A DNA stretch of 64,000 nt. It comes from Tetrastigma voinierianum. Taxonomy: Eukaryota; Streptophyta; Magnoliopsida; Vitales; Vitaceae. The DNA lies in contig JAEQBH010005426.1 in NCBI GenBank assembly GCA_016808115.1, positions 148,299-212,298 on the forward strand, written 5' to 3'. Below are positions 34,303 to 47,475 of this stretch, in pieces. Both the position numbers and the translations under genes were made by a program. Position 1 is the stretch's first letter. Every line of letters starts with the position of its first letter. A model generated the notes under the pieces. That model had not been told where the DNA came from. It worked only from the letters and a program-made list of their open reading frames with translations, and searched no databases.

Positions 34303-35600
34303 GAGACCCAAGATAATAAATATGTGTTTGCTTTGTATGACAAGGCTTCATTTGAAAATGTGTTTTGGTTCGCCATTGTATGCACAAGTCGCATAGTACA
34401 AAAGTGGATTTAAGTCCAGATATCGTTCCCATAAGGACTAATGAAAAATCTAAAAATCAATTACCCCATCTACTCAAGATCCTTACTATTTGAACTCCAA
34501 AGTTAAAAATGATTTGGTTTTAAACTAAAGGAAATGTAAAAACTAAATAAAATTCAATAACTCTATATTAAGAATAAATAATTTGATTGAAATTATTGGC
34601 TAAGTGAATAATTTATAGATCTGTACAATCATCAATTTTTGCATCATTTTATAAAATGGTTAAGCCATTAGTTGAAATGTGTACTTGTCAAAGATGCAAG
34701 GTAGTATAGTTTAGATTTCTCCATACACCATACATTTAACTAATTAAAGATCAATGTTCTCCATACACCATACATTTCAATGTAGAATATAATCATCTTT
34801 CTAAGATCTGAGTATTTTTCCCTTTCAACATTTCACACCCAAATCTTAGGACTAAAGAATTCTTGCCCCTATAGACAGGATAATGCAAACCTTCTCCAAT
34901 CTAATTGGTATCCCATCCATCGAATATGATAAAATTTTCTTTCTCATTGATTAGATCTATGCTAACATGGGATCAAGATCCTTTCATCACATAGTGGAGA
35001 AACCTCTGATCAATTAAATTGATACATCATCTAACTATTCTCACAACATGAGTTAACCCATAATCAGTCAAGTAATCTCTAAGTTCACTAGTTCCATAAT
35101 AATAGTCTAACATACCCCCAAGTAAATGCTCCATACTCTCAGGATTCTCCATCTCTGTGTCACTTAGAGGGCCTTCAAGAAATCAAAGCAAGATACAGTC
35201 ATTTTTTGGGTACATGCTACTAATATTCTGAACTATTAATTTCAAGAACAACACCAATTAAATAAATTCAAGATTTCGAATTATGATGTTTTTTCAAGTT
35301 GCGTAGAAATCAATAATTAACATCGATCCATTCCCAGAGGGAGCTTAATCTTTAAAGACCTGGATTACAACAATGTTGACTAACGGATTAGGAAAATTCA
35401 TTGAATTTGCGTTTAACCGAAATCACGAACTTGCAAATTCTCCAAATTTCATTTAAATAAGACAAGAATGAAAATAAGATTTACAATAAACCCAATAAAC
35501 TTCTCGCACTGATCTGCTCCATCCCAAGAAAAACTTAATCACGTGCTAAGCTAAGACTAGATTGGACGGAAACAGTAAAAATAAAATAAAAATAAAAATA
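34298..35600 (-). repeat. Athila 5' LTR, probable
   Basis: Sequence upstream (on the minus strand) of the PBS copy at 34274-34291. Near 34395-34445 the minus strand reads GGGAACGATATCTGGACTTA and CTATGCGACTTGTGCA, phrases typical of the end of plant LTRs just before a TGGCGCC-type PBS. The inner edge is near 34298. The outer edge is not recognised and the matching 3' LTR copy (16458-17180) is truncated at the other end, so this rests on context. Confidence 0.5.
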
Positions 35601-35639
35601 AAAATAAAATGTATATATATATATATATATACATGAGAT

Positions 35640-37060
35640 TCCACTACTAAGAAGTCTTGTCATGAAGTCGCGCATAGTGCCCTAGTTGCTTAGTGAGACA
35701 TTTATAATTTTCAAATGATGGACCGCACTTCAAGGCTGAAATTGTGGATCCCCAAAAACGCCAAGTAGAAGGCTTTGTCACGACATAGAAAATTCGCGCC
35801 GTGACATCATTGTCATCGTTCTCTAGCTTATCGGTTTGCGCCGTCAGTGACATAGTTTCATGCTTTCTTCTTAAATTTTGTCGCGATAGACTTTGGAAAT
35901 GTTGCGACAAAGTTCTGTTGAAGTTGTCTTGTAATTGTCGAGATATGAGTGTCTTGTGTCACGACATAAAAACTTTGTTGCACAATTTTTCTCATTCTTT
36001 TGGTATGCTCTTGAAAATGCAATACATATAAAATTTCTTTTCTATATGATTGTAAAGCTTCTAGTTTTGTTTTGTGTCACATCATAATTTTGTAAATGTC
36101 GCAACATAAAATACTTTTTCACAATATGTTGCGTATAGTCTTCTGTTTTCTCTTTAACTTATGTTAAAAGTACAGATATTTTTCCTTCAAATTCTTCATC
36201 TTTGTTATGTATATAAAATTACCGTGGTTTTGTAATGTTTATTACCTTTTCGTGGTTCTTCTTCCCTAATCTTTGCTTTCTACAGAGTTCATCATAGTTG
36301 CTTCAGTTGCTGTCACGCGACATAAACTTTTATGTCACGCATAGTCTTGTTGGTTTCTGCACTTATTGAATCTGGGAATTCTATGTCGCCAGACAAATCT
36401 CTTTCCTTGATCTTTGTCGCGACAAATTTCTTTTCTTCCTTTTGATTCCTTTTTGTTTTCTTCGCTAGTTGAATTGTTTATTGCAACATCGGGGTCTTTC
36501 ATAAGTAATTAACTCATCTTCGGATTTGTCTCATTACTTTCCATTTTCCTCGTCACGATACATGTAATTTTCGTCAGAATAAATATTTTTTCACTTTGCA
36601 GTTTTGTATGTCGCGACATAAATTTTATTGTTGAGACAAAACCCTATTGCCATTTGCTTGATCATCGGTTTGCGACAACCAAAATACACGCGATATTCTT
36701 CTTTAAGAACTTCAATCAATGTCATGACATAAAATCCATTGTCACGTATTGAAGTTCTGTGTCTGATTACCATTATGTCGCAGAACATTCATATCTTTGT
36801 TGCAACATTTATCATTCAATCCCTCTCATTTTGTGTCAAGACAATGTTGTGCAATGTCGCGACATAGTTCACTTCTAACTTTGAGTTCAGCTTCTTCTTT
36901 GTTGCGACATAGCATTTCTTGTTACGACATAGCTCCGCTGGTCACCTTGAAATTATGTTGTGACATTCTGAAATTTTGTCGCGACATTTTTGCTTTAGCC
37001 AATTTCTGCTTCTTTTCTTACTGGATTTGTTTCTTCTGCATTAAAAACCTGTAAAACACA
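35640..37060. repeat. Cluster of degenerate TGTCGCGACA palindromes
   Basis: More than twenty copies and near-copies of the self-complementary 10-mer TGTCGCGACA, often followed by TA. Exact copies are at 36415-36424, 36609-36618, 36855-36864 and 36977-36986. Variants such as TGTCACGACA, TGTTGCGACA and TGTCATGACA differ at the CpG sites. The rest of the interval is AT-rich unique-looking DNA. Two short open frames (35647-35910 minus, 36797-37054 plus) cross it, with no recognised domain. An exact copy also occurs at 27300-27309 within the E2 leader. I do not know what element this belongs to. Confidence 0.75.
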
Positions 37061-38093
37061 AAGTTGATGAATATTCCATAATTCAAAGATAAAATGAGCT
37101 ATAAGCTTCCAAAATATACTAGAAAAAATAGATCAAAATAGATGAGTTTAGACTCATCACATATATAACAAAACACAACGATTATGACATGACATATAAT
37201 TTGCAAACAAATTTGTTAAGAGAATCCCTTTAATTTTATATTCTCCCATTAGATAATCAACTCAACTACTCCATCTTTGAGGAATAATTGCGAAATTTGA
37301 CTGAACTATTATGGCCATACTATGAATACTACTACCACTACCAATGAAGAGAAGTCATGATCACGTCAGCACATTCTCTGGTACTCATAATTTTAGTTAT
37401 TGAATAACTCTTATTATTTTAAAAATATTTTTAAATCATTTAAGTTCAAATCGATACTATCCTCTTTTAATTATATTCAAAGATCTTAATTCGACATAAA
37501 GCAAACCTTCGCAGATATACATACGTTTTATGCTTAGAATAGATACTTTAATCATTAATGAGAGTATGTCATTATTTGAGTTGATTCAAGTGGTCAAAAT
37601 TGCAACCATTACAAAAGACTCAATATCCCAACACACTCATTGTGAAGAGTGCTTTGCATTTTCAACCCTTGATTGGCTTGCGTAATGTAAGGGCATTCTT
37701 TCCTCGTTTAGTTATTAGTAAAGGATGAAAATATCTAAGATAAAATGGTTTAAGATTTTATTCCATACAAAATGTTTTTTTACGCAAAATTTGTACTCAT
37801 GTGTAAAATTGATCTCACTCTGCCATTATTAATTATGATAGATTTTATTTTAAAATATAATTCTTTTGCTATCTTATATGTTTTTGTTTTTAGAATGTTA
37901 TCCTTATTAATATAGCATTATCATAATTAAAAATATTTTTCCATAAAATAATAGAATCATTGAGTATTTATAGAAGTGATTTTCTTCGGTTTATCGAAGT
38001 TGTTAATTTTCTTAGAAACAAAACTCTCATTCTCTTGTTATAAGCATATGGCCAAGTGCTGTAAGGAGGCTGAATCTCATTTGTGCTCATTAT
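37061..38093. other. AT-rich stretch, no feature seen
   Basis: Roughly 70% A+T by eye, no domain-bearing frame, no repeat with another part of the window that I could find. Probably unannotated intergenic DNA or old transposon remains. Confidence 0.5.
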
Positions 38094-38388
38094 CACTACA
38101 AGAAAACATGCCTTTCCCAATCTTAAAATTCTTATCACTTTAATTTCCACTACAAATTCATCCTTTAAATATTTTTTCTGACAAAATTCCAAATTTTGTT
38201 ATTTAAAATAGTTTATTGAAAACTTTTTTCCAATGAAATTGATAATTTCGTCACCGAAATTGATACTTTTGTCACCAAAATTTTCAAGGAAAGTTTATGC
38301 CTTTTCTTTACGCCTAAAACTTTGCGATAAAATAAACATTTTTTCAACAAAAACATGGTAAATATAATTTTCCCCAATGAAATTTATT
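38094..38388 (+). mobile_element. CACTA-type transposon fragment, left part
   Basis: Begins CACTACAAGAAAACATGCCT, a good match to the terminal inverted repeat of plant CACTA (En/Spm) transposons (CACTACAAGAAA). Inside are repeated phrases such as AATTTCGTCACCGAAATTGA near 38245, common in non-autonomous CACTA elements. It is interrupted at 38389 by a solo LTR. Matching AT-rich sequence with TTATTTCGTCAG and ATTATTTCGTGATG continues at 40390-40560. No right terminal inverted repeat (TTTCTTGTAGTG) was found. Confidence 0.6.
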
Positions 38389-38393
38389 TCCTC
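38389..38393. repeat. TSD, left copy (TCCTC)
   Basis: TCCTC directly before the solo LTR, repeated at 40385-40389. Confidence 0.8.
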
Positions 38394-40384
38394 TTGACAA
38401 ACTCCGGAGTCCGTGACTACCCTCATTAACCCGCGAAATACTGTGAATGTTGCCTGTAACCCGACATTTCTCATTTAAAATCGGAAGAGCCCTTTGTACA
38501 GGAGCTCTACCAAATACAAACTCCGCATATACCCGTCTCAAACAAAGGCAATATATCCAATATATCCAATCACATGAGGCACACGCCTACTCTGGGCCAC
38601 AAACGATACCATAATACATACTAACTATGAATCCAACTATATACCAAATAGTTACAAGAGTTGCAATATTTTCACTTTATACAATACATATATTAAAAAT
38701 TCGACATTTCAATACATGTATATATCATCAACCAAAGCCACAACCCGACTTCTTCTAACTCAACCCTAGATCTAGTCGTCCTCACGCCCCCGTACCGTAA
38801 AATAATATCCCTCTACGTGGTGAGCTAATGCTCGCAGTGGAATCGCCCCAGGCTACTTCGCACCTAAGTGCTGGGCAATGTTCCAAAATAAACACACATT
38901 CAAGCAAATATGATCCTACTTGAATGTCTAACTCATCATCTCTCGCACTTAGTCCTCAATCTGCAGCCTCACACTCGCCTAAGCCCCGTATGAGAATTAT
39001 TATTTGCCTGCTTGTGGACAACCCTCCGATGTGTGTATATCAATCTGGCAACCCACGATTGATATTATTTCAGAGACTACCCTCCGACAGACACTAGCTG
39101 CTCCACGATTATATTTTTAATTTGACTCATCTCTCCATAATTAACATTTAGACAACCCTCCAACCATTTTTCTAGACTCATCTTCATGCACTACCCTATA
39201 GTCCTAGTGTTCCAGCTGCATATGGAATGCATGTATGCCAATTCCACATGTAATTTAATTCACATTTAAATGTATAAACATGCATATATTTACAAAAATT
39301 CAATTCACACAATCATGTCATGTAAATTCTCATTTCATACATCAAAATTAAATTTCACTTGACTAATGATCATACACGAAGAATTCTAATTAATTACCTG
39401 ATCAACATATTAATTCACAAAATTATTAATCGCTTTGGGAATAGTGAAACCCTCGGTTACTATTCCCGAAAAATCACAATTCATCGGTTCACTTAGTGAA
39501 CCTGGGTTTCACGGCCATTTTCGGCCCTATGCATATCACAATACAATTCATTTCATAATTTATGACTTTAGCACCCCATAATGTACCTCATAGTCACTGA
39601 CTGTAAAAAATTTCTAAAATTTCCAACAATTCTATTCCAAGTTGTGGACTGATCAAACGGTCCTCACGGTCCCATTCACACTCAAACATCGACAAAGTAC
39701 TTAAAGAAGGAATAAAACCCCAAGTAGGAGAAACCTCACCTCGGGCTGAGTTTTTCAAAACTCACAATTCTCAGACTCCACTGTAAGGCTCGCTGCAGAA
39801 AGGCCTCTCCTCCTTCTCATTCAAGACTCGACTCGCCTGATCGCGCGATATTCCAGAGAAGCTTCTCTCCTCTCTAAGGAAAATCTCCATTCTTTGGCCA
39901 TCGGCCTAAAACCCGGCCCAGCCCTAGCTGCATCACTTTGGGTTTTTAATTGGAGAAGAACACTGTAGCCATTTTTTTTTGTTTTATTATCATTTAAATC
40001 AAACTCCAAAATGACCATTATGTCCCTATTCTCCCAGTTTTGACATTCGCACCGTCTCGTCGCTGCCCATTTTCATTTATTTCATCATAAACACTCGCAT
40101 AAGACATGAAGATATCGTTATAATGCTTTAATTTCCTACAGCATCGAAATCGCTTTACGACACCAAACGCGATGCTCAAAAACGCCAGAATTCGACCGTT
40201 CGAATTCGACGAATTTTTAACATGCCATATAGCTAGATTACGAGACTTATTCCAACGGTGAATCCGTTTCGTCATCCGAGATCTAGATAATAAATTCCGG
40301 ATTTTTTTAACCGAAATAACAATTTTGTAATCGAAATTACGATTTTGCCATTTTTCCAGAAATTAGAATTTCTCGAGTCTTACA
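38394..40384 (-). mobile_element. Solo LTR of the E2 family
   Basis: On the minus strand it starts TGTAAGACTCGAGAAATTCT at 40384 and ends near 38394. It matches both E2 LTRs along its length (for example TTTAGACAACCCTCCAACCA near 39147 and the block around 38800-38830). It is flanked by a perfect TCCTC duplication, and neither side has a PBS or polypurine tract next to it, so it is a solo LTR. It differs from the E2 LTRs enough to be a separate subfamily copy. It sits inside the CACTA-like fragment. Confidence 0.9.
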
Positions 40385-40389
40385 TCCTC
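40385..40389. repeat. TSD, right copy (TCCTC)
   Basis: Right partner of 38389-38393. The CACTA-like sequence resumes after it. Confidence 0.8.
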
Positions 40390-42265
40390 ACTAAAAATTA
40401 TCATTTTTTATCTATATTTCCAAACGATATTATTTCGTCAGTGATTGTATTATTTCGTGATGAATTGAGTGAATATTTGTTACTATCCATATTTACTTGT
40501 AAAATGGTTTTGTAAGTGAATATTTTATTTGGATATCAAGTTATTTTTAGAAAGTGGTATTTTTTTGTTAAAAATAACCTAAAATCATTTTACAGACTGT
40601 TGCACTTTTATGTCGTAGATAGATTTTTTATAAAGATTTGATTTATATTTTAAATTATTAATTGAAATTTTAAATATTTAATTTAACGTTTTTCATACCC
40701 AAACAAACATCTGATCAAAAATATTTTATAAACATCTTTCATTAACCATTGTTAACTGTTTTTTAAATTTAATCATAAGCGCACCATAAAAGTTGCAACT
40801 CTTAAAATTAACTATTTATTTGTTCAAAGATAATTGTTTTTATAAAATTTTAAATTTGAGTTTAATTGTTAGTTTATTATATTATATACATAAAAAATTT
40901 TATGTTTATTTGTAAATTTTTATGTGTGGATAACAAAAACTCTCGTAATCATTTGATCAAATTAGAAATATATTATTTACTAGTGTATAGACACGATTTC
41001 ATGAACATCACCCATTCGTATCTCTAATAATTTCTTTTTAGCTATTCATAATTAAAATAATATTTGAATTTTCATTAATTTTTTTAATTTATATCTATTT
41101 CTTTTTCAATTTTTATAAATTATTTTAAATATATTTTTGAAAATATATTAACAAATATATATAAAGTACATATTGATCCTATATCCTTAAAAATTACATT
41201 CAATTAATAAATATTATTTTAAATATATATACGAATATATGTTTGATTAAAATTTAATATTTTATTTTAAATCATATATATTTTTTCTTTAGACTATTAG
41301 CAATTTTAAACAAAAAAGTGTAATTATTACTATTAATAAAAAATGATAAGTTATGTTGCAAAAGTGGTTTTTTTTTTTTTTCTAATCAAAGTGGTGGTTT
41401 TTAATAAATATTTTTATTAATGTTTAAAGTTCCATAATTTGAATTTTCAAATATAAATTTTAGCATAATTTATGAATTTCACTACATAAGTAAAAAGTTT
41501 TGGTAAAACATACAACACATGATCTAAACAAAATATTATTTCACAAAAAATAAAATATTATTTTAATTTTGTATAACTTGTTATGCATAATTAGGGCTGT
41601 TAATAAACTATTCAAATATAATCTAAAAACTTATTTAACCCATCGTAATCTGACTGTAATCGAGAGTAACCGATCCGATTTAGTCCTAAAAATTCGAAGT
41701 TTAAGTCCAGCCTAAAACCAAAGAAACAAGAGATCTGACCTGACCCTGCATTTTTTTAAAAACTTTTTTTTTTTTAGAATTGGGTGGTAAAAATTTATGT
41801 TATACTCATGTTTTTTTATATAATATAATCAAAATTTCTATACAGTCATTTATCATTTATTATTATTTATTTACAATTAGATAATTCCTTTACTTATTTA
41901 TAAATAGATAATTTATTATCATTTATTTTGTTAATAGATAATTTGATACATATATTTATAAATAAATAATTCATAATTAGTTTATTATATTTATAAATCG
42001 ATAATAAATTATTATTTATTTTAAAATAAATAATTTTTATTATTTATTTTAAAATAAATAATTTTTATTATTTATTTATAAATACACAATTGTTATTATT
42101 TAATTATAATATTTTTTATCTATAATTATAATTAATAAACAAACAATTTTTCATAAATAATAATTATAAATCATCAAAGAAATAATCTTGAAAATAGTAA
42201 GACAATAAATGGTGATGAATCAAGTTTGTTTTGTTTGATGCAAAGAAAATAGGGCCGTAATTCAT
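40390..42265. other. AT-rich region, no gene
   Basis: Nearly 80% A+T by eye. The first ~170 bases continue the CACTA-like fragment. From about 41593 (TTAGGGCTGTTAATAAACTA) to 41760 the sequence resembles the end of a hAT-type non-autonomous transposon (AGGGCTGT..., then ACCGATCC, GACCTGACCCTG), but I cannot find the other end. 42000-42085 holds a near-perfect repeat of AATAAATAATTTTTATTATT. No coding region seen on either strand. Confidence 0.5.
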
Positions 42266-42269
42266 TAAC

Positions 42270-44086
42270 ATTAAGACTCGAGAAAATTCCTTAGACTTTA
42301 AAAGGGTAAATGGTATTTCGGGTCAAATCAAATTTTTCAGATCTCTGATGACAAAACTACTTCACCATTGGAATCATGTCACGAAATCTAGCTAACACGT
42401 CGAATTTTGTCGAATTCCGAGACCTGTTGAATTTCACGCTTGTGGCACTGTGTCGTGCAAGAAACTGGTTTAAGATATTACGTGATGCGACAAAAGTCAC
42501 TATCACATACTCTGTGACATTACGTTGCAAGAGATTAGAGAGACGATGGAAACGGACGATTGGGATCGGTGCTGCCAAGTGTCAAAAATCTAGAAGAAGG
42601 GACACATTGGGAATTAAATGAAAGTTTAATGATAATAAGACGAAAGATGAACAGTGTTCATCCTCCCCATTTGAGAGCCAAAACATGCAGTGGTCGGAGG
42701 AAAAGTGCAGCTGGCGTGGATTTCATTTTCAGAGAGACAGTTCCTCTCTCTAGATTTCCTACTTACTGGACCTCTGCTGACTGAGCAAGAAGTAAAGCTA
42801 TGTCTGACACGGCGAGGCCACGTGACACCGATCAGGGAGTTCACAACTCCAAGAGGTAGATCTTTCCTACTTGGTTTATTCTTTTTGGCTAAGAGCCATG
42901 TTTATGGTTACCAGGAGCATTCGGAGGTTTGATTTTGAGCCACAAATCTCGGTCCTTCAAACCTTTGAACTGGTGGGAGAAAATCCTAATTTATGGTCAT
43001 GAACAAGAACTGAGGGATTTCACTCGTTCGACATGAATAGTGACATGATTTTCTGGTGAAAATGTGTTTTGTAAGGATTCGAAATGAATTGTTTGTGTTG
43101 GTTAATTAGCCCATGTGAGCTAAATTTGGTGTTATTTATAAAATTTCGAATAAATATGATTATGTGAATAAATTATGTTAATATATACATGGAACAATAT
43201 AATAAATTATTTGAATTGACATATATTCTAAGTATAATTGGGGTATGCCTAGAATAGTGGAAAAAGATATGAAATTATGAAACAAAAATGAAAATGTTTG
43301 TAAAGAATTTCTCGATGGAAGATTTTCCTGAGAATTGTATGGGGATCATCCAATTACGTTTGAGGGGCTCATGAATTGTTTCCCGAGGGTTATCCAAACG
43401 CATTCTCCTCAAAGGTTGTCCAATATTTTACCAATTCTTCAGAGTGTTTTCTTCAAGAATAAATAGCTTTTGTTTTGAAAATGGATTTTACCATCTCTAC
43501 TTAGACATATGTGAGGAGTCGTGAGGACTCTAGACATGGGTTCGGGGCATGTAGACATTCTATAGGTTCATTTGAAATCGTTTGAATGTGATTGTTTGCT
43601 ATAACATGTGCACTTAGGTGGGAGTAAATAATGGTAGAAATTATTTACTACTGTTCTTAACACCCTCGCTGAGCATCACTACTTGTATTGTGGAGTGGGA
43701 CGGTGGATGCGCCTACTGTAGGTCACATAGAAAAGCCGTCAGGTTCGCATTTTTATTTTGTATAACGTGTATTAGAATTGTAAATTTTAGCAGAAAGCTG
43801 AATTAAAGTAATGTAAAAACTCAAACCATGTAATATATTCTACGATATATTTCATGTAGTATTTGACGTTATACCAAGTGCCCATTATTATTTTACTCTC
43901 GCATATGGACCTCGTGGTCATTGTAAACTTGTTTGGGACAGTTTGTACTTTTTGGTAGAGCTCCCTTGCATAAAGGAGAGACTCGCCGACATTCGTGGAG
44001 TGTGTCTGCTTCCTGGCATTCACTAGTATTCCACAAGGGCTGATTTGTTGTCAACGTGACACCTGAAGGCTTTTGGGGGAACTACA
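42270..44086 (+). mobile_element. LTR related to the E2 family, plus orientation
   Basis: Begins TTAAGACTCGAGAAAATTCC, resembling the E2-family start TGTAAGACTCGAGAAATTC with its first two bases mutated. Further matches in order: CACCATTGGAATCATGTCAC near 42363, ACTCCAAGAGGTAG...CTACTTGG near 42850, GCACTTAGGTGGGAG near 43610 and TTTTGGTAGAGCTCCC near 43945, all corresponding to the minus-strand reading of the solo LTR at 38394-40384. The end is placed at ACTACA near 44086. I find no clean TSD, and no PBS to the right, so it is probably a decayed solo LTR. Confidence 0.7.
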
Positions 44087-44339
44087 AATATTGTTTTAAT
44101 AGATAACAACAGATTTTATAGCATTATATGTTTATAATTGAAAATTAATTCTTTTGATTAGGATCTTTATGTATATATGGTTTTTATGGAGTTGAATAGC
44201 AACTCAATGGATAAGATTTTGTCTTGACTATTTGGTACTGAAACATATGAAGTTCAAGACATTTTTCTATATTTAATATAGTCCTTGGAAAATACTTAAA
44301 TTATCAGGTTTTCCAGATTTTGTTTTTCAATTATACAGA

Positions 44340-47300
44340 ATATCAGAAACCCTGAAAATCCAAATTTTCGGAGAAATGGTAAACCAATAATTTCGGTTGA
44401 AAATATGGAATTTTTCTAGATATCAGATGAAGAAATGGATTTCACCGTTGGAATCGTCTCACGAAATCTAGCTACCATTCTGAATTTCATTGATTTTTGC
44501 AGACAAATTAATTGCACATTTTCGAGGTATATAAAAGCCTGATGACATGGCAGGTGTTGTTGGGCTCACATTGAGCCACGTGCCTAGTCTCGGAGCAAGT
44601 CAAACATGAGCTCAAGTGGGACCCATGAGAGACATGTGGCAACATGTCCTTGGGTGGAAATCTATGGTAGATGGATAAGGGATAAGGTGTAATCCAAGGT
44701 GGCCACTTAGAATGTGACATGTGGCAAGTGAGACGATAAGTTCTCTTGACTCATCTTGACCAAATTGAAGGAGCAGAGAAGGTGAGGGCAGAGAGAGCAA
44801 ACCGAGAAAAGAGGAGAGATTTTAGAGGAGAAGCACTCACTTTTCTAAATTTCCTTGACTGGATCGACGCTCAAAGTGGAGTAAGAGGAAGAGGTCATCC
44901 TCACGACAAGGGCTTGGCATAGTTACCGGAGTTGGGGAGTTTCAACAAACTCTGAGAGGTAGGGGTTTTTCTCCTACTTGGTTTAATCATTGCCTAAGGG
45001 CCATTCAAATAGCATGGGTTGTGTGAGGCCGTGAGTGGCTGTGTAAACCGTCCCAAGAATTTGGGACAATAAAAATGGGAGATGAGACAGCTTTACGCCC
45101 GGGACTCCATTTTGACTAAGTAATCAGTCCTTGTGTGCCATTTTTATGTGTTAGAGTTAAATGAATAATGGTGTTATTGTCTTGCCCTAAGGGAATGTTT
45201 GGTTGTATTTTTGAACCATGGGAAGTCACATATTGTGGTAGTACACATTAACCGAACTTTTAGAAATGGTTTTTTGGGCTGGAAATAAAGGAAATTTCAA
45301 AAGGAGTCCTGCAATCAGAGCTACAAATCAGTGAAATTGATGTTAGGATTTTGAATTTTTCAATTCAAACATCTATATAGCTCAGTTATGGTCCGCTTAC
45401 CTCAAATGTACTAAATGGAGAGGTTGTCCAAATTAGAGGTCTACCATTAGAGGCCGACTACCCAGAGGTCAAGCCACCCAAAGGTCGCCTGGCGCAGTTA
45501 GTCACCGGCTAGGTCAAGTCACCATCCGTGTCAGGGTCACCAGCCAAGTCAGGTCAGCTCGGCTGGTCTTGACTACGCAGACCTCAAACCTGAAGGTCAT
45601 AACTTCGTCCGAACTCCGTTTCTGGGTGCCTATTTCATGGAAAGCCCACGAGTCCAAATCTGAGAAATGTTCCCGTAGTAAGTAGTGTCAGTCGAGCGCC
45701 GAAAAGGGCAGGTCGGGTAGGTTGCTTGGGTAGGGCTATTACCACATGAGACCTTCAACCCCAGACGGTCATAACTTCTTCTTCGCTCAAAACTCCGTTT
45801 AAAGTTCTTGACCCTGCGGAGCCCATTTAGTTAAGATTCCAGCCATGTGCCTGTTGAGGGTAGTAAGTGATGATAATAATACTAAAACCTTGTGTTTTTC
45901 ACTATGTGTTATTTGCTGTGTTGATGTAATAGCTGTGTTTTTGACATGACCATTGCATGGCATGTTGTAGGCTATTGTATTGGATGGGAATTGAAATGAG
46001 TTAGCCTAAGGAAGGTTGCATGACATCAATTGTTTAGTCATGGATTGATGAAGCGTAAAATGAATGGCATGTTTGGGAGGTGTGAGGCCGGAAATGGCCA
46101 GGCATCTCGGTCCCAAAGGAAGGGGATAGAATGTGTGATAGGGACCGTCCTCAGACAGTCCACGGATTTTCATGGATCATTGCCTTGCACTGGTTTTGCT
46201 GATGGACCCGAAATTTGTCCATGCAAGTTTCAATTCCATTATTATTGCTTGAATTGAATAGCACGTAATATTCAGAAGAATGAGAATTGTTAATGCATGC
46301 TAATTGATGTGTTAACATGAATGGTTTGAATTATATGAAATATAATTGTGTATGAGCCATTGGAATTGGATATATGAATTGGCATCATTGAATTCATGTG
46401 CACGGTTACATCAAGTTGAGTCAGGTGTGGGTGCACGGTATGGTTGTTCACCAACCTTGGTGAACGTGTAATGATCTTGTATTGGGACGATGTCCAATAA
46501 AAGATTCATGGTTCAGATCATAGTGAAATGAATTAGTGTGTGTTGGGCTTAAGTAATAGGTCTGCTAATCCCTGGCAAAGTCAAAGGTTTGGAATTTGGG
46601 TGAAAGAGACCCTTGGAGATATCCGAAATTTCTCAGATGGGGCTGTAGATCCACTCGAGATATCCGAAATTTCAGACGCAGTAAGAGACTCACGATGCAA
46701 TAAAAGTTCTGACGGGTGTAAGAGACCATGTGTTATTCGGAAAGTCTGTGGGTGTAAGAGACCCGTGTGTAACTTTTAAAAGCTCGTTGCTCAAAATGGA
46801 TACATTCTGGTTATGGCTATCACATGTACTCGAAGCCAGGTGATAAGAGGTCGGGATTTCGGGATTAGTTGCCCATTGGCACTTTGCAATGCAAATCGGT
46901 GGGCCGGTAAGGGGCCCGACAAGTGTGTCATTGATACTACTAGTGGCTGCTGTCACACTTGGCATAGGCACGTGTGAGGAGCCTGAGTGACTCGATATGG
47001 GCATGAAAACATTTCACGCATGACATGTGACATTCATGTAGACATTTTAATTGGATGTTTGCTTGATTGTGCGACACATGCACTTAGATAGGAGTAGCTC
47101 CTTTGGCAGGAGTTATTTCTCTCTATTGGGCTTTTGCTCACCCTCGTCGTGACCCTTTCTCAGATACGGAGAAGACAGCGCTCCTTCGAGGCCTTGAGTA
47201 CGAAGAAGGCCGGGTTGTGGCCTTGAGAAGCATTTTTGTAAAATATATTAGAACAATCTAGTTTTAATATAGGTTGGCATGTAAAAGTGTAGAAGAGTTG

Positions 47301-47475
47301 TACATCAAACTCTTGTAAAATATTATAAGAAATTGGTTATTTGTAAGAAAAATATAAAGAAATGGGTCTCGATGTATGAGACATGTGAGTGTGATATCGA
47401 AGCACCCAATGTTCACAGTTTCGCGGTCGACTCCAAGCACAATCTTATTCCTAGATAGGGCGCCAATAAATACGT
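44340..47475 (+). mobile_element. Long LTR of a separate family (family E), plus
   Basis: About 3.1 kb. Its start (AACCCTGAAAATCCAAATTT) and the following TTTCACCGTTGGAATCGTCTCACGAAATCTAGCTACC region match, on the opposite strand, the LTR at 49410-51703. Later parts also match, such as GTGTAAGAGACCCGTG (46743) and GAGTGTGATATCGA (47388). It includes short internal repeats: GAGATATCCGAAATTTC twice (46616, 46659) and GTGTAAGAGACC twice (46718, 46743). No PBS follows it, so it is likely a solo LTR. Ends are approximate and no TSD was found. Confidence 0.7.

Larger units (their letters stand above)
16458..35600 (-). mobile_element. Athila-type Ty3 retrotransposon, split by E2 and a solo LTR
   Basis: A minus-strand Athila-type element in two blocks: 3' LTR fragment, integrase, RNase H and RT at 16458-20351, then protease, gag, leader and 5' LTR at 30069 to about 35600. 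The 9.7-kb element E2 sits between RT and protease, and a solo LTR (32488-33800) sits in the leader. Gag, protease, RT and integrase blocks match Athila polyproteins (LCDSGASINLM, LMLGRPFLATRATLIDV, YILLAMDYVSKWVEAIA). The left LTR keeps mainly the 5' part and the right LTR mainly the 3' part, so the two cannot be compared to confirm pairing. The right limit is approximate. Confidence 0.8.

Noticed and set aside
42270..44086. Target-site duplication for the plus-strand LTR
   Set aside because: Flanking pentamers at the best end placements (TTAAC left, AATAT right) do not match.
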